Positions 11,917 through 22,029 of a stretch of DNA of 64,000 nucleotides are shown in pieces (within the stretch, counting starts at the first letter, position 1; every line of letters starts with the position of its first letter). The position numbers and the translations under genes were made by a program. A model generated the notes under the pieces. That model was not told the DNA's origin. It worked only from the letters and a program-made list of their open reading frames with translations, and searched no databases. The stretch is taken from positions 20,438,729 through 20,502,728 of the forward strand of contig CM060950.1 in NCBI GenBank assembly GCA_030765055.1. The letters run 5' to 3'. The stretch comes from Mantis religiosa (lineage: Eukaryota > Arthropoda > Insecta > Mantodea > Mantidae).

Positions 11917-14488
11917 TAGTCACCACACATTGCCACTATGAGTCCTGCATGTTCAGTAAAGGTACCACCAGCATTGATTTGGAACGCTCTATAACTATGG
12001 GGATGAAAATAAGAATTTTTTCAACAGGAATTTCTAGATCTGTTCAATGAGATCTTCTTGTGGTCAGCTTAATCCTGTATGAGTACTGCAAATTCTCCTC
12101 TCAGTGAGTCCTTCAAGAAATGCATAACGAATACTTAGCTTACGTTGAGTATCAGTAATTAAACTATAAATTACTGAACATATAAGTATCAAAATCCAAT
12201 GTAATATCAGCAATTACATCATAGCCGGGAGTTGCTGAAAGTTTATCTCTGCAAAACCCTTGCGACGTGTACTATCTCAAAGTAAATACAGATATATACA
12301 TAAGATCGTCAGAAAGACAAACCACTCGTTGTATTCCTCCTTTAGTATTAATGCTAACCACTTATGGTCAGTATTGCCTTTCACCAAAAATTTTCACCAC
12401 AATTTCACTGAAAGTGCAGAGTTTGAGGACCCTGTACTAAGACGCAAAGATCTTCAGAGAAAGGTCAGGGAAGCTAATTAAACAGAAAAACCCAAAGAAG
12501 GCGTTGCTGAAATTGCAAACTTTGTTCGTCAGTTGGATGTTGCAACGATTCGAGAAGTTTTTTTGGAGCATTCTCTACACTAAAATAAAACAATCCATTA
12601 CGGTTATATTTCATAGAATATTGCTAAATGATTTTATTAAAATATCTGATTTTAAAAAAGGTATTGCATTTTATGCAATAAGTTCGAAATCGTTTGATAA
12701 ACGGAACTCCTTTTGGAGACAACGTGCTGTCACAAAACGAAATTCAGATACAGATACTTGTATGTTTAAATATGGAACCGTGAAATTACGAGTTCTCTCC
12801 CTGTCCACACTTAAAACATGCAGAACGCTTAAATGAATACGAACCGAAAAAAAAGACTAAAGAGGGTTTGCGTATACGTTATCTCTACTATTATAGGTAC
12901 ACGGTACCCTCAATAATAATTTGTTGAAGTAAGAACAGGGTGTAATCCAATTGAAATTCAGAATATTTTTAAAAGAACGACACTGAGCAGCCAGCGAAAC
13001 TTGTATAGGTGGATATTAAATCTCAAAAGTGATGAGTAAATCAACCGTGGCAAATAACATTTCGAAATCATATTCATCTCAATGAATGAGAGTTTGTTTT
13101 AATATATTTTACAGCATTAAGACAAAACACTGTAATGAGGAGGAACACTCAGTCAAAAATAAATATGTCGCTGAATCTTATTGTTAGCAATTTTTTCAAA
13201 ATAACTTTTTAGAATTGTTTTCACAAATTCTGTTTGCATTTCAGCGGTGTACGATTTTCTCTGGCTCAAATGCCCATAGATATACTTACTTTTAGGCACT
13301 TCCTTTCCCATACACAATTATTTGTCCGTTCAGTATTCTCTCAATTTCCACTAAAATGGTCTGTTCCTTCACGTCACAAGCTACAATTAAAACTAAAACA
13401 GAAAAAATAACATAATTATAATTTGACACAAAATCGTAAGTATAACTCAAAGATTTATCCAAGATATAAGATATTACAGGTAGAGCCATCTATTGGCAAC
13501 AGCGCCTGATCGATGAAAACATTGTGCCTCATACCGGGCGATCCATATAACTTGTTGAGCGTCCACTTTCTATATTTTGAATGACATTGAGTGTATTATG
13601 CACCAGATTACCACCAGTACTCCATATACACAGATGGCTCCTGGAGAGTTGAAAGGCTTAGTAAAAATGTTAAAGAAGGATGTGCGTTTGTAGTATACGT
13701 TTGCTCCATAGAATGTCATTCTACCATGTTCAGACTTGCCAAGGTGTGTTCACTTTTTCAAGTTGAATTATTAGCAATTCGTGAAGCAGTGAAGTGGTGC
13801 AACAGCTTAAAATGTACTGCTCACCTTTACAGTTACTCACAAGCAGCAATTGCAGCTTTGAAAGATACAAGAAACCGAAGTCCTATTGCAGCAGAGGTAA
13901 TAAGTTAATTATGATGTGATTCACATTTATGCATTTCATGGGTCAGAGGGCACGTTTCGAAAGCCGGAAACGAAGGTGCACATAAGCTTGCAAGGAGAGC
14001 TGCGACTTCAAATCTACCAGAGCCTTACACTCTTTCCCATATTTCTTATGTGAGACAAACATTAAAGGATATTATCATCACTGACTATAAGGAATGCTGG
14101 TTAAAAAGTGATTGTTGAACTTCGACTAAGAATTTATATTTCTCAAAAGTTTCTGACAGACGTAAATGTAAATTCGTTATTCCTATTTATGTTCTCAGTC
14201 AATTCTTAAATGGAAATGGCCAATTTTCAGCTTACTTATTTCGATTCAAAATCGAATCCACATTTCATTGTATTTGTGGCAAACATCTTCAAGATGTCCC
14301 TCATAATCTATTTGTTTGCCCTTTTTGTTATGAAAGATACGAACTTGAATTATTGCTCAAAACCACTTATACATATGCCGATGATTTGCAAAACTTATCA
14401 ATACCTAATTGCTTTCTTAAACATAATAGTCCTAAGCTAAATGATTCACATTGATGTAAACTGTCTGCACTCAATATTATCCTAATGT
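11917..14488 (+). repeat. Array unit C (internally deleted)
   Basis: A 2572-bp unit. It follows units A and B to about 13598, just after the motif near 13465 and GACATTGAGTGTATTAT, and then jumps directly to the RNase H segment (ACCACCAGTACTCCATAT). About 1.65 kb is therefore missing, including the TAT/TAC repeat and SINE head fragment. Confidence 0.85.
13591..14340 (+). pseudogene. Non-LTR retrotransposon RNase H remnant (unit C)
   Basis: Reads YHQYSIYTDGSWRVERLSK, then VELLAIREAVKWCN, SYSQAAIAALKDTRNRSP, and stops at a TAA near 13906. Beyond it the frame can still be followed through WVRGHVSKAGNEGAHKLARR and the tail GQFSAYLFRFKIES, CICGK, H and C to about 14320. The same two catalytic aspartates as in units A and B are replaced. 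Confidence 0.8.
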
Positions 14489-16597
14489 TAGTCACCACAC
14501 ATTACCGCTATGAGTCCTGCATGTTAAGTAAAGGTACCATCAGCACTGATTTGGAACGGTCTATAACTATGCCGATGAAATTAAGAATTTTTTCAACAGG
14601 AATTTCCAGATCTGTTCAATGTGATCTTCTTGTGGACAGCTTAATCCTGTTTGTGTACTGCAAATTCTCTTCTCGGTGAGTCTTTCAAGAAATACATAAC
14701 GAATACTGACTTACGTTGAGTGTCAGTAATTAAACTGTAAATTACTAAACATTTAAGTATAAAAATCCAATATACATCCGCAATTACATCATAGCGTGGA
14801 GTTGCTGAAAGCTTATCTCTGCAAAAGCCTTGCGACGTTTATTATCTCAAAGAAAATACAAATATATAAATTAGATCGTCAGAATGACAAACCAATCGTT
14901 TAAATCCTCCTTTAGTATCAATGCTAACCACTTATGGCCAGTATTGCCTTTCACCAAAAACTTTCACCACAATTTCACTAAAAGTGCAGAGTTTTAGGAC
15001 CCTGTACTAAGAAGCACAGATCTTCAGAGAAAGGTCAGGGAATCTAATTAAACAGAAAAGCACAAAGAAGGCGTTGCTGAAATTGCAAACTTTGTACGTA
15101 AGTTCATGTTGCAACGATACGACAAGTTGTTTTTGTATGATTCTCTACACTAAAATAAACAATTCATTACGGTTCTATTTTATAGAATATTGCTAAATGA
15201 TCTTATTAAAATAGCTGATTGTAACAAAGGTATTGCATATTATGCAATAAGTTCGACATCGTTTGATAAACGAAAATCCGTTTGGAGACAATGTTTTGTC
15301 ACAAAAAGAATTAACAAATTCAGATACTTGTTTGTTTATATATGGAACCGTGAAATTACGAGTTCTCTCCCTGTCCACACTTAAAAGACGCAGAACGTTT
15401 CAATGAGTACCAACCGAAAATAAAGACTAAAGAGAGTTTGCGTATACGTTATCTCCACTACTATAGGTACACGGTACCCTCAATAATAATTTGTTGAAGT
15501 AAGAACAGAGTATAATGCAATTGAAATTCAAAATGTTTTAAAAAGAACGACACGGAGCAGGTAGCGAAACTTTTATAAGTGAATATTCAATCTCAAAAGT
15601 GATCAGTAACTAAACAGTGGCAAATAACATTTCGGAATCATGTTCATCTCAATGAATGAGAAGAGTTTGTTAGTTTTAATATATTTTACAGCACTAAAAC
15701 AAAGCATTGAAATGAGGAGAAACACTCAGTAAACAATAAGTATGTCACTGAATATTATAGTTAGCATTTTTTTCAAAATAACTGTTTAGAATTCTTTTGA
15801 AAAAAACTGTGTGCATTTCAGCGGTCTACGATTTTTTCTGGGTAAAATGCCCATAGATATACTTACTTTTAGGCACTTCCTTTCCCATACACCATTATTT
15901 GTCCGTTCAGTATTGTCTCAATTTGCATTAAAATGGTCTGTACCTTCACGTCACAAGCTACAATTGAAAGTAAAACATAAAGAATAACATAATTATAATT
16001 TGATACAAAATCTTATGTATAACTACAAATATTTATCCAAGCTATAAGATATTACAGGTAGAGACATCTATTGGCAACAGCGCCTGATAGAGGAAAGCAT
16101 AGTGCCTGCGACCGGACAATCTGTATAACAAGTTGAGCGCCTGCTTTCAATATTTTGACTGACATTGACTGTATTATATTCATAATACATTCATAACTCA
16201 CTTTTCTACAATGGTTTAATTACACTGACGGGTGCTGCTGCTAAGATATACTGTTATATATACACGAAAACACACATGTAGCAGTTTTGTAAATTCCTTT
16301 GGTGGCATCAGAGTGTGTCAAAAGGTGCCCTATTGAAAATTTGGTTGGGTAACAGTATCTTCTTAGACCTCTGTCATTTCGCAAAAACATGAGAAGAATT
16401 AATGGAAATTAATTATTCTTCCACAGCCTGACTCAACGTTTCCACATGAGAAGAATATTTATAAATTCATGTTATTGCAAAGCTTTTCAATTAGTAGGGA
16501 GAGAATGTGCAAATTTCCTGCTTTAAAATAGCTGGAAAATGCTGTACTTGGGTACCATTTCTGCAATTTAAATAATATTGCTTTAAAATTTAGCTGC
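14489..16597 (+). repeat. Array unit D (truncated by gypsy remnant)
   Basis: Follows units A and B until AATTTAGCTGCTC at about 16597, equivalent to about 5525 in unit A, where gypsy sequence begins abruptly. It contains a private insertion of about 60 bp near 16390-16450 flanked by a repeated ACATGAGAAGAAT, suggesting a local tandem slip. Confidence 0.8.
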
Positions 16598-17825
16598 TCT
16601 GGGCAAGTTCTTCGGGACATGGCGTTTGCGTTACCGTGTTTCTTCCCACTACGATGTCCAGAGGCGAAGTCGTACTCCTGCAGCTCCTGAACCCAACGTG
16701 CTATCTGGCCCTCCAGGTTTATAAAGCTCAGTAGCCAGGTTAGGGCGAAGTGGTCAGTCCTCAGGCGGAATGGCTGACCGTACAGGTACTTGTGGAAGTG
16801 CTCCAGGGCCAGTAACTCTCGCCGGGAGACACTGTATTTCTTCCCTCCCTTGACTGCAGACGCGCTGGTATTTTCTCAGCAGTTGTTGAACCTTCTCGAG
16901 ATGTTCTGCGGTCAGGTGATCGGTCGCCCTCTCCTGTAAGCCTTCCCGCTGGAACCCCAGGGGTTGCTTTGGCACCGGCTCCTGTGTCTTGTCGATTGCG
17001 GTCACGACTACCACGGGCTCGCACGTTCCTGCCCTCGTTTCGGCCTGGACGTCGTGATCGATGTACGCTGGGTTAAGCAGCCTCACTGTTCTCTCTCGGC
17101 ACAGAAACAATGTTCTTCATTCGCTGTCCTTCCAGTCGCGCCGTCACCTCCACCTCCTTTCTCGCGGAGAAACACGTCTTCATTCAAGATGGCCCTGCAG
17201 ATTCCAAGGCGTTCTTCGGATTGCCGGTGAATAACGTCTTCTGCCTCTAGCCGCAGGAGCTTCCTGCCGTCGTTGACCGTCGCCTCCTGGCTTTTGAGGG
17301 CATCCAGTCCCAGTATCACCTCTTCAGCCACCTGCGCGACGAACACCCACTGACGCACGGTGCTGCATCCCAAGGTCAACTGCAGCAGGGCCTCCCTCTC
17401 CAAGGGCAAGGTGTATCCCGATGCCGTGACTAGCTTGTATGATCGGCTTGGTTTCCTCGACGGCATACCCCTGGCCACGTCACGTCTGATCCTGATCACG
17501 GCTGCCCCGATTTCTACGAGTACGCGGCACGGCTTCCCTCTGACCCAACCGTCCGCGATGGCGCTGTCATCCATATGTCGCCTGATGGCGCGCAGTGCCT
17601 CTCGAGGTGATGGTGGTGATGGCGGCGACGTGCTCCTCGACAGGGCGGTCCTAACTCATATCTCGGGCTGCTCCTCCTTTTGTCGGTCATCTTCGCAGTC
17701 ATCGTCGCGGCCAAGTTGCTCCTTGCAGCTTCCGTCTTCGTTGATAATTCGGTCTTCATTTCTGATATCTTCTCGGTGAATGTGTCGTCGTCCCGCTTCC
17801 TGACGACATTTGTAACTTTGTGGGT
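16598..17825 (-). mobile_element. Ty3/gypsy pol fragment, copy 2
   Basis: Minus-strand gypsy pol. Reading 5' to 3' it has protease (17574 to about 17200), a spacer before the reverse transcriptase ending in LLRKYQR near 16870, and then directly RNase H sequence (SRRELLALEHFHKYLYG, FRLRTDHFALTWLLSF, GQIARWVQELQEYDF) down to 16598. The whole reverse transcriptase core is absent. Small frameshifts separate the parts. Its upstream portion is split by the LTR element at 17826-21353, and a short continuation appears at 21354-21550. Confidence 0.8.
17083..17574 (-). pseudogene. Gypsy retroviral-type aspartic protease, active site altered
   Basis: A 163-codon open frame with GKPCRVLVEIGAAV near its N-terminus, VARGMPSRKP, then WVFVAQVAEEVILGLDALK, which corresponds to the flap/hydrophobic and ILGLD region of gypsy proteases. 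In the family the catalytic motif is D-T/S-G-A; here the equivalent residues read E-I-G-A, so the catalytic aspartate is lost. The protease normally cleaves the Gag-Pol polyprotein as a dimer. No independent start codon context; it is an internal piece of a polyprotein. Confidence 0.75.
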
Positions 17826-18467
17826 TGATTCCGAAATTATGGTTTGTCAGAAGCAGTCATGATAGATGTTAAAGGAATGTTGGTTCCTTGCCAAGACCAG
17901 GGCAAGACCAGTTCAGTAGCAGTGTCGTTAAGAGGTTTCTAAAGGAATTGTCACTTGACGAGTTTGAATAGGGAATTCTTTGGATCGTGTACAATGGTGA
18001 CCAAAACAGCCACAAAGGGACTTTGTTTAAAAGAGGTTTGAAAGGGAAAGTTAGACATATATAAACGCGCGCAGCTGTGGTTAGGAGCACTGTTCGGCAT
18101 AACGCCGATGGAGACAGTGCGGCTAGGAAGCCATTATAAACATTCTTCGGTGTCAGGCGGATGAGAGGAATCTGAGACGTGAAGCCTATTAGAGCGGTCA
18201 ACTTGTTCTGTCTTGAATATTTGTCGGGTCATAAACATTTATCGAGTAACAAACGATTAGCATTCAATAATTCTAAACCGAGATTGGTAACCCTCGGTCG
18301 GCAACTTCCACGTCGAAGTTTGAAAAGAAGCAGTGAGTAAATAATTTGGAGACGGGTATTCCAGTGTTGTGGAAATCTCCTTCTCACACCCATCCACGCA
18401 TACCCTGAGAGAAACCTCGTTGCTCGCCAATTATATTAGTCATCGTTAACCAATCATATTTGCTTCA
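17826..18467 (+). repeat. 5' LTR of the 3.5-kb element
   Basis: Starts TGATTCCG and ends GCTTCA. A TATA-like CATATATAAA lies at about 18056-18065. It matches the right LTR throughout, but a segment near 17915 is shorter than in the right LTR (20770-20815), and scattered substitutions show age. Confidence 0.85.
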
Positions 18468-18470
18468 AAC

Positions 18471-18488
18471 TGGCGCCCAACGTGGGGC
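18471..18488 (+). promoter_or_regulatory. Primer-binding site, tRNA-Lys(1,2) type
   Basis: TGGCGCCCAACGTGGGGC begins three bases after the LTR end. This is the established 18-nt complement of the 3' end of the lysine tRNA used as primer by several retroviruses and LTR elements, and it starts with the expected TGG. Confidence 0.85.
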
Positions 18489-18532
18489 TGTGGTAACCTT
18501 TGATCGCCACCATCTCCATTGTTGCTTCAAAC

Positions 18533-18551
18533 TGGCGCGCCAACGTGGAGC
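18533..18551 (+). repeat. Second, imperfect primer-site copy
   Basis: GTTGCTTCAAACTGGCGCG then CCAACGTGGAGC repeats the LTR end plus primer site found about 62 bp upstream, with one extra base and one substitution in the 18-nt core. It looks like a small tandem duplication of the LTR/primer-site junction. Confidence 0.7.
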
Positions 18552-18883
18552 TCGATACGAGAAGGAGGTTCAGCCCGATACGAGGAGTTTCAACTCGACG
18601 ACGAAGTTCAGCAGGAGAAGGAGGTTCAGCCTGAGGAGGAGGTTCAACCGAGAACGAGTTTGAACCCGAAAACGAGATGCAACAGGAAGAGGTTCGACAC
18701 CAGGACGTTTGACAAGTAGCTCTGCAGCAGTCCTAACTGGAAAGGAGAAAGGAGGCCGACATCATCAGAGACATCAGGAGCCAGTAGAAAATTAAAGGTA
18801 GAGACTGTTAAATTATCTAATAGACCATTGTGAGTGTATTTGAGGAGTAAAGAAAGATGTGTTAAGTAAAATCTATAAAAAAG

Positions 18884-19512
18884 ATGGAAGTTCAGGAGGT
18901 TTATAGTAATAACAGAAGGCAGGAAGTAGCTGAAGTGGCAGAGTGTGGTAGAACTGTACCAAATGATGTAGAAATGGAGCAAATTATGTTAGAGGAAATT
19001 AGAAAAGTGTTCGCAAGTGTTCATAGTTTAAGTAAAAAGATAGATGTTTATACTCAAGGTTTAATAACAGAGATGAAGGCTAATAATCAAAGTTAAATAA
19101 CAGAGATAAAGGCTAATAATCAAAGTTTAATAACAGAGATGAAGGCTAATAATCAAAGTTTAATAAAAGAGATGAAGGATAATAATCAAAGTTTAAAAAA
19201 GAGAGAAGGAAGGATAGAAAGTGGTTTTCAGAAGTTCGAGGCAGGACAAATAGAACTAGGAAAGAAGTAAGACAATCAACAACAGTAGTTAGAAAATTTC
19301 GGGAAAGTTAGTCAGGAAGTAGAGAACGTAAGAGATGAAGCTGATCAGGTAACAGACAATGTAGGAACAGATGTTAGTCAGGAGACGGAGAATGCTGAAA
19401 ATGAAGTTATAAATCTAACTAATGAAAGGTCAGATAGTAAAAACAGAAAACTGAGGGCGGAAATAGGTCAGAACTTAGGCAAAGAAAGAGAAATGGCCAG
19501 AAAGAGTTCTAA
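18884..19512 (+). pseudogene. Coiled-coil coding remnant with 33-bp repeats
   Basis: Starts at ATG 18884 and is open for 70 codons before a TAA at 19094. Beyond it the sequence keeps the same bias but is broken by stops. From about 19055 to 19200 a 33-bp unit (11 codons, consensus QSLITEMKANN) is repeated about four times. The composition, rich in E, K, R, N and Q, suggests an extended helical protein, perhaps gag-like. No zinc knuckle or other named domain is seen. Confidence 0.55.
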
Positions 19513-20037
19513 GAAACTAGGAGTAGATTAGAAGTATCAGAAAGCGAAAGAAGAGAAGAAACTATAAAAGAATTAGAAGAAACTAGGAGTAGATTAGAAG
19601 TATCAGAAAGGGAAAGTAGAAAACAGAGGAGGAATGTAGAGGAAAAAACAAATCAAATGAATGAGGTAGCAATAGAGATCAAGGTGACAAATGAAACATT
19701 GAAAAGTATTCAAAATCGAGGGAGAAACGAGAGAGAAATATTAAAATATTTCGGGCAAGGGGCACAGTTCCATCAGAATATGTGTAGAAAAGATAGGGCA
19801 AGATATCGTTGTACAATACCTAAGCTAGATATAGAAAAATCATGGGGATGTAGAATAAATAAGTCCTTTGTACATGGAAAAGTCCGCAATATTCTCTTGT
19901 ATTTTCAAAGTACGTTGTGGGATGATGAATTTTCTTGTAAATGTTGGGAACTTAGGCTAAAGTATTTAAAATTGCCATTACAAATTGTAAAAGGAGAAGA
20001 AACGAACTTGCAAAATGTGTATGCTAAGTATAAATAG
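19513..20037 (+). pseudogene. Open frame, charged coiled coil plus unidentified C-terminal part
   Basis: Open for 174 codons after a TAA at 19510; the first ATG is at 19657. The N-terminal 50 codons contain a 66-bp tandem duplication (EETRSRLEVSE repeated, starting 19513 and 19579) of helical, charged sequence. The last 100 codons are different in character, with FGQGAQFHQN, several cysteines and tryptophans (SWGCRINKSF, FSCKCWELRLKY), and end at TAG 20035. I do not recognise this part. By position it could be the C-terminal part of a gag-like protein of the surrounding LTR element. Confidence 0.5.
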
Positions 20038-20677
20038 TGTAGTGTAAAATGTATAGGTTAATTATAAACAATGTCGTGACAGTGCAGTGAAACTTAAAAC
20101 TAAACAAGTGAAAAAATATAAATAGAAATGAAAATCAGAACACTTAAAACTTTTGAAAATAATATTTATATAGAATCATAAAGAAGTATTCGGAAATTTA
20201 TGAAAAAAATTAACCAGTTTAAAAAAAAATCAGAACAATGACAGACCTTTGAAAGGAATATTTATATAGAATACAGAAGAACTCAGAAATGTTGTATACA
20301 AATATAATATTATTAATGTACCATTGATTTAAACATGGGAGTGTATACTTAGGAATTGTTTCAAGTGTAACAATAATATGAATTAATTTTATCTAGATCA
20401 GATGGAGAAGAAAGGAGATGATGCAGATTGAAATATTTTCCGAGTAATATTTAAAAGTTGAAAATTGCAAATCAGAATGCTGGTAAATTTTAAATGAACT
20501 TTTGTTATGTAACCAGGTGAACAATTTTTAGGAAATCTCATGTAAAAATTAATGTTCTGAAACGAAATTGTAATACGAATTGGAAGTTGCTGGCAAAGGT
20601 CTACTATTCTGCGTTATATTCGGGCAAGACATATATATTATTTCATTATGGGATAATAAAATAATATTTATGGGGGC

Positions 20678-20690
20678 ATTTGATACCGAA
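20678..20690 (+). promoter_or_regulatory. Polypurine tract before the 3' LTR
   Basis: TTATGGGGGCATT lies immediately before the right LTR start at 20691, the position where plus-strand DNA synthesis is primed in LTR elements. Short and interrupted. Confidence 0.6.
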
Positions 20691-21353
20691 ATTATGGTGT
20701 GCCAGAAGCAGTCATGATAGATGTCAAATGAATGTTAGTTCTTTGTCAAGACCAGGACAAGGACAGTTCAGTTGGGGAAAGTCTATTACAAAGCCATGAA
20801 AGAAGCAGTGGCCTTATAAGGTTTCTAAAGGAATTGTCACTTGACGAGTATGAATAGGGAATTCTTTGGATCGTGTACAATGGCGACCAAAACAGCCACA
20901 AAGGGACTTTGTTTAAAAGAGTTTTGAAAGGGAAAGTTAGAGATATATACACGGGCGCAGCTGTGGTTAGGAGCACTCTTCGGCGTAAGGCCGATGGAGA
21001 CAGTGCGGCTAGGAAGCCATTATAAACATTCTCCGGTGTCAGGCGGATGAGAGGAGTCTGAGACGTGAAGCCTATTAAAGCGGTCAACTTGTTCTGTCTT
21101 GAATATTTGTCGGGTCATAAACATTTATCGAGTAATAAACGATTAGCATTCAATAATACTAAACCGAGATTGGTAACCCTCGGTCGGCAACTTCCACGTC
21201 GATGTTTGAAAAGAAGCAGTGAGTAAATAATTTGGAGACGGGCATTCCAGTGTTGTGAAAATCTCCTTCTCACATCCATCCACGCATACCCTGAGAGAAA
21301 CCTCATTGCTCGCCAATCATATTTGTCATCGTTCTCCAATCATATTTGCTTCA
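20691..21353 (+). repeat. 3' LTR of the 3.5-kb element
   Basis: Direct repeat of 17826-18467, starting TGATACCG and ending GCTTCA at 21353. It keeps about 20-25 bp near 20775-20815 that the left LTR lacks. Confidence 0.85.
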
Positions 21354-21550
21354 GTGTTCGTAGGATTAAAAGGCCGAGTTGAAGAAATTTAAAATCGCCT
21401 TTATTTTCGTAGAGATACTCTTATAGATTACAGTAGCATTACGTTACGTACACCATCAGTCTACCAAGGTCGATGACAATAACACTTTCAGCTGTCTCAC
21501 GCTTCCCAACACAGTATCACTACTTGCAACTAAATTCTGGACTCAATCTA
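21354..21550 (-). mobile_element. Continuation of gypsy fragment copy 2 beyond the nested element
   Basis: The part from ACCATCAGTCTACCAAGG through CACTACTTGCAACTAA matches 1988-2105, the high-coordinate end of gypsy copy 1. This supports the nested element having split one gypsy remnant. Probably untranslated or LTR sequence; no coding frame. Confidence 0.6.
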
Positions 21551-21596
21551 ACTCAATTACTTCTGGACTAGCTACTTCTGGACTTAGAGAGCCAAT

Positions 21597-21895
21597 GCTT
21601 ACCAGCCCGACTGCCGGCCTTACGCCCACTAACGTACGGCAGATGTGGGTGCTCATCCAGCCAATACGGGGACGAGATGTGGCCAGCATCTCGGCATCCC
21701 CAGCCGGAACGTTAGTTTTCGTGACCAGGGCCGTTTAGCTAGCGTAAGCTCCTCACCTTCCTCACGATGCTGAGTGGGCACCGGTCCTATAGCCGGGACC
21801 TAAAATCACCAGCACATGGTAGGATCGAACCCGAGTCGCTTTCCTTGGCCAGGGACCAAGGGATGCTTCCTTAGTACGCTACGACACGACGCAGG
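21597..21895 (-). mobile_element. tRNA-derived SINE (type 3), first copy
   Basis: About 300 bp almost identical in plan to 44888-45200. In reverse complement the tRNA-like head (GGCGTAGCG-like A box near 21880 and a GGTTCGATCC-type B box near 21828) leads into a GC-richer body that ends with GCCGGCAGTCGGGCTGG. Insertion flanks were not resolved. Confidence 0.75.
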
Positions 21896-22029
21896 ACAAC
21901 ACATACATAAACAAAAACAAAGCACCATTAAAATTCGAGTTACTGAACAAAAGACTGTTTTCAGTAAATTAAATTCCAGGTCAGGAGAAGACGTGAGTAT
22001 AGAAAATTAATTTGGTTAAAGAAACGTAA

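Larger units (their letters stand above)
2366..16597 (+). repeat. Tandem array of a ~4.23-kb unit (macrosatellite-like)
   Basis: The same ordered landmarks recur head to tail. The TAGTCACC..CATTACC boundary lies at 3463, 7694, 11917 and 14489; GTGCAGAGTTT at about 3955, 8202, 12413 and 14984; the palindromic GGTACACGGTACC at about 4443, 8683, 12896 and 15465; and the ATAAGATATTAC motif at 5021, 9261, 13465 and 16043. Two units are full length (4231 and 4223 bp), the third has lost about 1.65 kb, the fourth is cut by a gypsy remnant at 16597, and a partial unit leads in at 2366-2580. Each unit with the relevant segment carries a non-LTR RNase H fragment on the plus strand. Copies differ by scattered substitutions and small indels, so the array is not recent. 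Confidence 0.9.
17826..21353 (+). mobile_element. Non-autonomous LTR retrotransposon (Lys-type primer site)
   Basis: Two long direct repeats (17826-18467 and 20691-21353), each beginning TGATWCCGAAATTATGG and ending TTTGCTTCA, bound about 2.2 kb of internal DNA. A primer-binding site follows the left LTR and a purine tract (TATGGGGGCATT) precedes the right one. Inside, only a glutamate- and lysine-rich coiled-coil-like coding remnant is visible; no protease, reverse transcriptase or integrase. Flanking four bases are GGGT on the left and GTGT on the right, at best an eroded target duplication. It sits inside gypsy fragment copy 2 on the opposite strand, so it is younger than that fragment. 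Its movement would have needed enzymes from another element. Confidence 0.85.

Noticed and set aside
17360..17779. 139-codon plus-strand frame
   Set aside because: Shadow of the minus-strand gypsy protease region; serine-rich because of codon complementarity.
19055..19200. CRISPR-like regular repeats
   Set aside because: The 33-bp units are contiguous with no spacers and lie in a eukaryotic LTR element.
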